The notes beneath the pieces were generated by a model. That model searched no databases. It saw only the letters and a program-made list of their open reading frames with translations, and was not told the origin of the DNA. A program made the translations under genes and the position numbers. This document shows, piece after piece, positions 6,647 through 11,113 of a stretch of DNA of 11,113 nt. The DNA is taken from NCBI RefSeq assembly GCF_000955955.1, contig NZ_JYJG01000046.1:1-11113 (forward strand), read 5' to 3'. This DNA comes from Lentzea aerocolonigenes (GTDB lineage Bacteria > Actinomycetota > Actinomycetes > Mycobacteriales > Pseudonocardiaceae). Positions within the stretch are counted from its first letter, which is position 1. The number at the start of each line of letters is the position of its first letter.

Positions 6647-6874
6647 GTGCCCGAGCAGCCGTCGATCTCCATCACCGTCTCGATCGCGCCGCACGTCGCC
6701 CACGGCCTGCACGCACTCGTCCAGAAGACCTTGCGCGAAGCCACCCCCGCGCCCAGGCCGAAGGACGACCGCGGGAGTGGCAAGAACGTCAACAAGTCCA
6801 CGGGAACCGTGAACGGCACCCTGTTCCAGATCGGGAACGTCCACGGCGGCATCCACCACCACGGCAACCGGTAA
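6647..6874 (+). CDS. 75-aa protein with C-terminal Gly/His repeat resembling RHIM/bacterial amyloid signalling motifs
   Basis: I do not recognise an established family. The GTG start has GCGGAGG 5 nt upstream, a strong site that decides the start. Residues 5-32 (ending PHVAHGLHALVQKTLRE) could form a strand plus an amphipathic helix. Residues 33-50 are a Pro/Lys/Asp-rich linker. Residues 52-72 read TGTVNGTLFQIGNVHGGIHH and one more His. This alternates hydrophobics with Gly/His in two half-repeats (TVNGTLFQIG, NVHGGIHHHG) and holds FQIG, close to the (I/V)-Q-(I/V)-G core of RHIM motifs. From memory, similar G-V-x-G-x-x-x-Q-x-G-x-V-x-G motifs occur in actinomycete proteins linked to NLR-type ATPases and in the BASS amyloid families. 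The 31-bp gap to the membrane-protein gene suggests a two-gene operon. That this is a real gene is likely. The amyloid reading is a hypothesis. Confidence 0.72.
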   Translation: MPEQPSISITVSIAPHVAHGLHALVQKTLREATPAPRPKDDRGSGKNVNKSTGTVNGTLFQIGNVHGGIHHHGNR

Positions 6875-6905
6875 CCTGGAGGGTCGTTGACCCAGGGGGC
6901 CGTGC

Positions 6906-7652
6906 TTGACCGGCAGCGAACGACTGCTCTTCTTCTTCGTCGGCTTGGTGACCACATTCGTGTTCATCCGCATCAGCGTGCGGTTGATCAGAGCGAAGGT
7001 GCGCTGGTGGCCGCGCAACATCGTGCACGGCGACACGCACGTGCACCACGTCGTGTTCGGCACGGTGCTGCTGCTGTTGTCGAGCGTCACGAACCTGGTG
7101 ATCCCCGACGACCTGCACGGCGCCCGGCTGGCGGCCGCGGCGGGCCTCGGCGTCGGTGCGGCGCTCGTGCTGGACGAGTTCGCGCTGATCCTGCACCTGC
7201 GGGACGTGTACTGGACCAAGGCCGGGCGGCTGTCCGTTGACGCGGTTTTCCTCGCCATCGGCCTGACCGGCACGTTCCTGCTCGGAGCGCGCCCCCTCGG
7301 CTACGACGAGGTGCTGCAGCTCAACCCGGAGACGACGCCCACCGAGCCGTTCACGCTGAGGCTGATCGCCATCGGCGTGAACCTGTGCTTCGCGATCGTG
7401 GCGCTGCTCAAGGGAAAGATCTGGACGGGGCTGCTCGGCCTGCTGATCCCGGTGGTGCCCGCCGTGGGCGCCGTCCGGCTGGCCCGGCCCGGTTCGCCGT
7501 GGGCGCGCCTGCGCTATGCCGAGGGCTCGCGCAAGCTCGCGCGGGCGTACCGCAGGGAGGCGCGGATCCGGCAGCCGATCATCCGCGCGAAGATCGCGGT
7601 GCAGGAGTTCATCTCGGGACGTCACGACCTGCCGGATCACGACAGGCCGTGA
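6906..7652 (+). CDS. Multi-pass membrane protein of unknown function with HGDTHVHH motif
   Basis: This is a 248-aa integral membrane protein with about six hydrophobic helices (about 7-28, 49-66, 73-97, 110-128, 149-168, 172-191) and a basic cytoplasmic-looking tail (about 200-235). After helix 1, HGDTHVHHVVFG (41-52) holds four histidines and an aspartate. Helix 3 contains a buried Asp90-Glu91 pair and ends in H97-x-x-D100, followed by DVYWTKAGRLSVDAV. These could form a metal or heme site at the membrane face, which is inference. The start is TTG at 6906, placed by AGGGGGC at 6894-6900. A GTG at 6902 is out of frame. It follows the 75-aa gene by 31 bp. Its stop lies 10 bp from that of the convergent sugar-binding protein. 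I believe related proteins are widespread in actinobacteria but cannot name the family. Confidence 0.88.
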   Translation: MTGSERLLFFFVGLVTTFVFIRISVRLIRAKVRWWPRNIVHGDTHVHHVVFGTVLLLLSSVTNLVIPDDLHGARLAAAAGLGVGAALVLDEFALILHLRDVYWTKAGRLSVDAVFLAIGLTGTFLLGARPLGYDEVLQLNPETTPTEPFTLRLIAIGVNLCFAIVALLKGKIWTGLLGLLIPVVPAVGAVRLARPGSPWARLRYAEGSRKLARAYRREARIRQPIIRAKIAVQEFISGRHDLPDHDRP

Positions 7653-7666
7653 CGGGATCTGGTCAC
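7621..7666. terminator. Inverted repeat over the convergent gene ends; possible bidirectional terminator
   Basis: GTCACGACCTG (7621-7631) pairs with CAGGCCGTGAC (7643-7653) at 10 of 11 positions around an 11-nt loop. A second GTCAC (7662-7666) can pair instead with GTGAC (7649-7653). The stop codons of the membrane-protein gene (7650-7652) and of the convergent sugar-binding protein (7663-7665) both fall inside these repeats. There is no T-run on either strand, so the terminator role is tentative. Confidence 0.35.
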
Positions 7667-8781
7667 CCTCCGAGAATGTCCTGTTGCGCGCACGCCTGAG
7701 CCAGGTCGCCGGCACACAGTTCCTGCGGCTTGACGATGCCTTCCGTCACGAGCGTCCGCACGCTGTCCTTCTTGATCAACGTCGCGCCGAGCAGCACCGA
7801 CTTGATGTCACGCCGCGCGACCGGGTCGCGCAGGTTGCCGGTGGCGAGGTCGTCCGCACCGTCCAGGTCACCGCGGGCGACCGCGATGGCCAGCCGTGCC
7901 GCCGCCTCCGCCTCGTCGCGCACCGGCTTGTAGACGGTGACGCACTGGTCGCCGCGCAGCACGGCCCGCAGACCGTCCACTGTGGCGTCCTGTCCGGTGA
8001 CGGGGACCTTGCCCGCCAGGTTCTTCTTCTTGAGCACCCCGATGACCGCGCCGGCCAGGCCGTCGTTGGCCGCGACCACGCCGTCGACCTTGCCGTTGTT
8101 GTCGTTGAGGATCTGCTCGAAAAGCTGGCCGCCGAGCTCGTTGTTCCAGTCGGCCACGGGCTGCGACTTCACGAGCTTCAGCACGCCGGTGTCGTACTTC
8201 GACGAGAGCCGCGACTTCTGCCCCTGCGTGAACAGCGTGGCGTTGTGGTCGGTCGGTGCGCCCTCGATCTCGATGATCTGGGCGCCCGGCTTGTTGCCGA
8301 GGCACTCCATCAGGCCGTCGGCCTGGAGCTGGCCGACGTTCACGCTGTCGAAGCCGACGTGGTACTCCGCCTGGCCGCCGAGCGTCACGCGGTCGTAGTC
8401 GATGACCGGGATGTTCGCGGCTTTCGCCTTCTTCTGGACCGCGAGGCCGCCCGCCGCCGACAACGGCGTGATCATCAGGACCTTCACCTTGCGTCGGATC
8501 ATCTCGTCCGCGATCTGGGCGAACTTCGCCTCGTCGCCCTCCGCGTTCTCCATGAACGGTTCGATGTCCGCGTAGTTGAACGCCTGCGTGAGCAGGGGGC
8601 GATCTTGTTCTTCCCAGCGCGTGGAAGTCGTTCGGTCGGGAAGGATTACCCCGACGATTGGTTTGGGGCCACGCGCGGGCAGCGTCGGCGAGCCCTGACC
8701 TGCGTCACCGCAGGCAGAGACAAGAAAGAGCAGGCACGCCGACGATGCCATTACCCGTCTTCGCATAAACGCGGAGTTCAT
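7663..8781 (-). CDS. XylF/ChvE-type sugar ABC transporter substrate-binding lipoprotein (orphan)
   Basis: This is a 372-aa extracytoplasmic sugar-binding lipoprotein of the Peripla_BP_4 group. The signal peptide (MRRRVMASSACLLFLVSAC, residues 6-24) ends in the lipobox LVSAC with Cys24 lipidated. The mature part starts VGVILPDRTTSTRWEEQDRP, the usual XylF-like first strand and ligand loop. It continues with MITPLSAAGGLAVQKKAKAA, VIDYDRV, VGFDSVNVGQLQADGL, VDGVVAANDGLAGAVIGVLK and VTGQDATVDGLRAVLRGDQC, which match the xylose-binding protein pattern of two Rossmann-like lobes. The ATG at 8779-8781 is used. A second ATG at 8764-8766 would still leave a full signal peptide, and neither has a clear ribosome site. 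No permease or ATPase gene adjoins it, so it must work with components encoded elsewhere or serve sensing. Xylose, glucose or another aldose is possible. Confidence 0.92.
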   Translation of the reverse strand: MNSAFMRRRVMASSACLLFLVSACGDAGQGSPTLPARGPKPIVGVILPDRTTSTRWEEQDRPLLTQAFNYADIEPFMENAEGDEAKFAQIADEMIRRKVKVLMITPLSAAGGLAVQKKAKAANIPVIDYDRVTLGGQAEYHVGFDSVNVGQLQADGLMECLGNKPGAQIIEIEGAPTDHNATLFTQGQKSRLSSKYDTGVLKLVKSQPVADWNNELGGQLFEQILNDNNGKVDGVVAANDGLAGAVIGVLKKKNLAGKVPVTGQDATVDGLRAVLRGDQCVTVYKPVRDEAEAAARLAIAVARGDLDGADDLATGNLRDPVARRDIKSVLLGATLIKKDSVRTLVTEGIVKPQELCAGDLAQACAQQDILGG

Positions 8782-8974
8782 CGCTTGAATGTTGTTAAGT
8801 CAAGATTTCTTCTCATAACATCACGCTCCGCTTCCGGGCGACTACAGTTCGATTCCGTACGAAAGGCGCTGATGCCTGGCGGAATTTCGTGTCAGTGTGT
8901 CCAGCTTGGGCGGCAATCGGGGGCCGCACCGTGTTGTTGGATCCAGCCCTGACCGGGTGTGAGGAGACAGCTAG
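8782..8974. other. Divergent intergenic region between sugar-binding protein and S8 protease genes
   Basis: These 193 bases must hold the start signals of both flanking genes. GAGGAG (8961-8966), 8 nt before the GTG at 8975, is the protease ribosome binding site. Near the other end CTTGA (8784-8788) and TCAAG (8800-8804) form a small inverted repeat in an AT-rich patch (8784-8820), possibly an operator for the sugar-binding protein gene. I found no convincing -35/-10 pair on either strand. A short tRNA T-arm-like stretch at 8843-8860 is considered coincidental. Confidence 0.4.
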
Positions 8975-10702
8975 GTGAGAACGCGCAGAACCGTGATGGC
9001 GGTGGCGGCAACGGTGTCGCTGATCGCAGCGGGTACTTCGGCGGCGGGGGCCGCGCCGGCCTCGTCCGCGGGCCAGCAGGACACCGAGTACACGGTCCTG
9101 ATCGAGGACCCGGGCAACCGCGACTTCGCGATCGACGCCGTGCACAAGGCGGGCGGTGAGGTCGTCCGGGACAACAAGGCGATCGGCGTGCTGACCGTCA
9201 AGGCGCCCGCGAACGGGTTCGTGGAGCAGGTGTCCGCGTCGAAGGACATCGTCGGTGCCGCTCGGACGAAACCGATCGGTCACGCACCCGTCGCGAAGGC
9301 CGAGAAGGTCAAGCGCGACAACGTGGAGAAGGAGAACACCACCACCGAGGCCAAGAAGGCCCCTGCCGAGTCGAAGTCGACCGCCGGCATGGACCCGCTC
9401 GACGGCGACCTGTGGGGCCTGAATCTCGTCCGCTCCAACATCGCGCGGGCCAAGCAGGCCGGTGACAAGCGCGTGTACGTCGGCATTCTCGACACGGGTG
9501 TGGACGGTTCGCACCCGGACATCGCGCCGAACTTCAACAACGAGCTCTCGCGCAACTTCACCGTCGACATCCCCAACGACTCCGACGGCGGCGAGTTCGA
9601 CGGCCCCTGCGAGTTCCGCGGCTGCGTCGACCCGGCGAACTGGGACGACGGCGGCCACGGCACGCACGTCGCCGGCACCATCGGCGCCGCTGCCAACGGC
9701 TTCGGCATCTCCGGTGTCGCGCCGAACGTCTCGCTGGTGAACATCCGCGGCGGCCAGGACGCGGGCTCGTTCTTCCTGCAGCCCGTGGTCGACGCGCTCA
9801 CCTACGGCGCCGACATCGGCCTGGACGTCATCAACATGTCGTTCTACGTCGACCCGTGGTACATGAACTGCATCAACGACTCCACGGCCTCGGCCGAGGA
9901 GCAGCTGGAGCAGCGCACGATCATCGCGTCCGTGCAGCGCGCCCTGAACTACGCGCACCGCAAGGGCGTCACGCTGATCGGCGCCGCGGGCAACAACCAC
10001 GAGGACCTGGGCAAGCCGCGCCAGGACATCGTGAGCCCGAACTACCCTCCGAACCACAACCGCCCGCGCCCGGTCGACAACGCCACCTGCCTCAACCTGC
10101 CGACCGAGGGCAACCACGTCATCTCCGTCTCGGCCCTGGGTCCGTCGACCGCCAAGGCCGACTACTCGAACTACGGCCTGGAGCAGACCGCCATCTCCGC
10201 ACCGGGCGGCTACTTCCGCGACGGCCTCGGCACGCCGTGGTACCGCACCAACGAGAACATGATCCTCTCGACGTACCCGAAGAACGTCGCGCTCGCCGAG
10301 GGCAACATCGACGCGGCCGGCAACATCACGCCCGCAGGTCTCGCGGCAGGCGTGAAGAAGGAAGTCCAGGGCGACAAGGTCGGCTACTACCAGTTCCTGC
10401 AGGGCACCTCGATGGCCGCCCCGCACGCCACCGGTGTCGCCGCGCTGATCGTCAGCCAGTACGGCAAGAAGGACAAGGGTCGCCCAGGTCTGACCATGGA
10501 CCCGGACAAGGTCGAGAAGGTCCTGTACAAGACCGCGATCCAGCGCGCCTGCCCGAACCCGCGCACCGTCTCGTACGTGAACGTGGGTCGCACGCCGGAG
10601 TTCGACGCCACCTGCGAGGGTGACTCGAAGTTCAACGGCTTCTACGGTCACGGCATCGTGGACGCCTACGGCGCTGTCACTCGTGGCGGCCAGTTCCTGT
10701 AA
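8975..10702 (+). CDS. Secreted subtilisin-like S8 family serine protease with propeptide
   Basis: This 575-aa protease is exported and probably degrades proteins outside the cell. A Sec signal peptide (1 to about 26, AAGA/AP cleavage) is followed by an inhibitor-I9-like propeptide (about 38-98, EYTVLIEDPGNRDFAIDAV onward). A Lys/Glu-rich linker (about 104-137) may be where the pro part is cut. The catalytic domain starts near DLWGLNLVRSNIARA. The triad is Asp173 (ILDTGVDGSHPDI), His228 (GGHGTHVAGT) and Ser479 (GTSMAAPHATGVAAL), with oxyanion Asn340 (GAAGN). Six cysteines (212, 217, 299, 372, 526, 547) could make three disulfides. An insert of roughly 60 residues lies between the SAPGG strand (about 408-412) and the serine motif. 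There is no P-domain, anchor or sortase signal. The GTG start is supported by GAGGAG 8 nt upstream. A strong terminator follows. Confidence 0.96.
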   Translation: MRTRRTVMAVAATVSLIAAGTSAAGAAPASSAGQQDTEYTVLIEDPGNRDFAIDAVHKAGGEVVRDNKAIGVLTVKAPANGFVEQVSASKDIVGAARTKPIGHAPVAKAEKVKRDNVEKENTTTEAKKAPAESKSTAGMDPLDGDLWGLNLVRSNIARAKQAGDKRVYVGILDTGVDGSHPDIAPNFNNELSRNFTVDIPNDSDGGEFDGPCEFRGCVDPANWDDGGHGTHVAGTIGAAANGFGISGVAPNVSLVNIRGGQDAGSFFLQPVVDALTYGADIGLDVINMSFYVDPWYMNCINDSTASAEEQLEQRTIIASVQRALNYAHRKGVTLIGAAGNNHEDLGKPRQDIVSPNYPPNHNRPRPVDNATCLNLPTEGNHVISVSALGPSTAKADYSNYGLEQTAISAPGGYFRDGLGTPWYRTNENMILSTYPKNVALAEGNIDAAGNITPAGLAAGVKKEVQGDKVGYYQFLQGTSMAAPHATGVAALIVSQYGKKDKGRPGLTMDPDKVEKVLYKTAIQRACPNPRTVSYVNVGRTPEFDATCEGDSKFNGFYGHGIVDAYGAVTRGGQFL

Positions 10703-10715
10703 GTCCTCTCAGGAC
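10703..10715 (+). repeat. Small inverted repeat directly after the protease stop
   Basis: GTCCT-CTC-AGGAC is a perfect 5-bp inverted repeat starting at the base after the stop codon. It lies just upstream of the main terminator hairpin and may protect the mRNA end or help termination. Alone it is weak. Confidence 0.35.
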
Positions 10716-10720
10716 ACCAA

Positions 10721-10751
10721 AAGGCTCCCGGCCATCTCGGCCGGGAGCCTT
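10721..10751 (+). terminator. Rho-independent terminator of the S8 protease gene
   Basis: AAGGCTCCCGGCC (10721-10733) pairs perfectly with 10739-10751 around the loop ATCTC, a 13-bp GC-rich stem 18 nt after the protease stop. It is preceded by an A-run (CCAAAA) and followed by TCTGCCT, a modest T-rich tail. It insulates the chitosanase gene from read-through. Confidence 0.9.
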
Positions 10752-10764
10752 CTGCCTGGAACGA

Positions 10765-10787
10765 AAGTGGTTCGGGGCGAACACCTT
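10765..10787. promoter_or_regulatory. Imperfect palindrome upstream of the chitosanase gene, possible regulator site
   Basis: AAGTGGTTCG (10765-10774) and CGAACACCTT (10778-10787) are inverted repeats matching at 8 of 10 positions with a 3-bp spacer. Chitosanase genes in Streptomyces are known to be repressed by the ROK-family regulator CsnR at upstream palindromes. I could not match this to a CsnR box from memory. It lies about 85 bp upstream of the -35, far for a simple repressor site. Confidence 0.25.
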
Positions 10788-10872
10788 CACCCGGAATCTT
10801 CCACTTCGGTTTGACCGTGCCGTGACGACGCGGTTTCGCCTGGGTTCCGACACTCCGGACACGACCGCCCCC

Positions 10873-10901
10873 TTGTCGTGCAACCGCTCCCACGCTACGG
10901 T
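10873..10901 (+). promoter_or_regulatory. Sigma-70-type promoter of the chitosanase gene
   Basis: TTGTCG (10873-10878) and TACGGT (10896-10901) are separated by exactly 17 bp, a good match to the actinobacterial TTGNCN-N17-TANNNT pattern. Transcription would start near 10908, giving a leader of about 36 nt. The leader could fold as CCGAT/ATCGG (10918-10922 with 10929-10933) just before the TTGGAG ribosome binding site. Confidence 0.6.
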
Positions 10902-10943
10902 CCTTCCTGCGTCGCCGCCGATCCCTGTATCGGTTGGAGCGAT

Positions 10944-11113
10944 ATGAAGACGTTTACACGGGCAGCCGCAACACTTCTCTGCGCGGCAGCACTGATCACC
11001 CCTGCCACCGCGCAGGCCGCGGACCTGAACGACCCGCGGCTCAAGGACATCGCCATGCAGCTGGTGTCCAGTGCGGAGAACTCCTCATTGGACTGGCGCG
11101 CCCAGTTCGGCTA
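10944..11113 (+). CDS. Secreted GH46 chitosanase, 3'-truncated by the window
   Basis: The first 56 complete codons encode an exported enzyme that cuts beta-1,4 bonds in chitosan, with inversion. The signal peptide MKTFTRAAATLLCAAALITP continues ATAQA, with likely cleavage after Ala26 (AQA/AD). The mature start DLNDPRLKDIAMQLVSSAEN, then SSLDWRAQFGY, closely follows Streptomyces N174 chitosanase (LDDPHKKEIAMELVSSAENS in that enzyme). Glu45, in SSAENS, corresponds to N174 Glu22, the catalytic acid. The second catalytic residue (Asp40 there) lies beyond the window. The ATG at 10944-10946 has TTGGAG 4 nt upstream. The gene stands alone behind the protease terminator and has its own promoter at 10873-10901. 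The family call rests on a short but highly characteristic segment. Confidence 0.93.
   Translation, partial: MKTFTRAAATLLCAAALITPATAQAADLNDPRLKDIAMQLVSSAENSSLDWRAQFG

Noticed and set aside
8843..8860. tRNA T-arm-like sequence (TTCGATT loop with a partly paired 5-bp stem), a possible att-site remnant
   Set aside because: One of the five stem pairs is mismatched, there is no acceptor or anticodon arm around it, and no integrase or island edge is nearby. Likely chance.
7516..8952. 478-codon plus-strand frame over the sugar-binding protein
   Set aside because: It starts inside the membrane-protein gene and covers a well-supported lipoprotein on the other strand. No recognisable domain.
8813..10651. 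612-codon open frame on the minus strand opposite the S8 protease
   Set aside because: Composition is Val/Arg/Asp/Gly-rich without any domain, and the plus-strand frame encodes a complete protease with triad. It is a mirror frame caused by GC bias.
10806..10845. Alternative chitosanase promoter from TTTGACC near 10812
   Set aside because: No TANNNT-like -10 at a suitable distance. The 10873-10901 pair has exact 17-bp spacing and sits closer to the gene.
1..11113. CRISPR arrays, IS elements, rRNA and complete tRNA genes
   Set aside because: No regularly spaced repeats, transposase or integrase coding, terminal inverted repeats or RNA gene hallmarks were found on reading both strands.

Overview
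The window is GC-rich actinobacterial DNA. Codons end mostly in G or C, several genes start with GTG or TTG, and many genes abut or overlap. The mix of secreted hydrolases (a GH27 alpha-galactosidase with an NPCBM domain, an S8 protease, a GH46 chitosanase) with lipoprotein binding proteins suggests a saprophytic, filamentous member of the Pseudonocardiales (Lentzea, Saccharothrix or Amycolatopsis-like). The genus is inference from gene content.

Layout, left to right. (1) 1-1787: 3' part of a secreted GH27 alpha-galactosidase, cut by the window edge. (2) 1784-2419, minus: a TetR regulator, convergent with the GH27 gene and sharing CTAG with it. A long perfect inverted repeat sits inside its 3' end. 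(3) 2488-2940, plus: a SnoaL/NTF2-fold protein divergent from tetR, with a perfect 15-bp palindrome between them. (4) 2941-6092, minus: a tight four-gene operon of a glutamate-type binding lipoprotein, two permeases and a type II-like asparaginase, read from a probable leaderless promoter with a palindrome between -35 and -10. No ABC ATPase is present. (5) 6201-6407, minus: a CspA cold-shock protein with a strong terminator and a structured upstream region. (6) 6647-7652, plus: a 75-aa protein with a C-terminal Gly/His repeat resembling an RHIM/bacterial amyloid signalling motif, then a membrane protein with an HGDTHVHH motif. (7) 7663-8781, minus: an orphan XylF-like sugar-binding lipoprotein. 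(8) 8975-10702, plus: a secreted subtilisin-like protease ending at a near-ideal hairpin. (9) 10944-11113, plus: the start of a secreted GH46 chitosanase with a good promoter, cut by the right edge.

How the genes work together. The outer genes point to breakdown of galactosides, protein and chitosan outside the cell. The central operon links uptake of an amino acid or amide to cytoplasmic hydrolysis of asparagine. It probably borrows an ATPase encoded elsewhere, as must the lone sugar-binding protein. The tetR/SnoaL pair looks like a self-contained repressor-target module.

Most of the window is ordinary chromosome. The best leads are the small RHIM/amyloid-motif-like protein, the long inverted repeat inside tetR, the ATPase-less transporter operon with its spacer palindrome, and the unclassified His-motif membrane protein. 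I see no CRISPR array, complete tRNA, rRNA, IS element or integrase.
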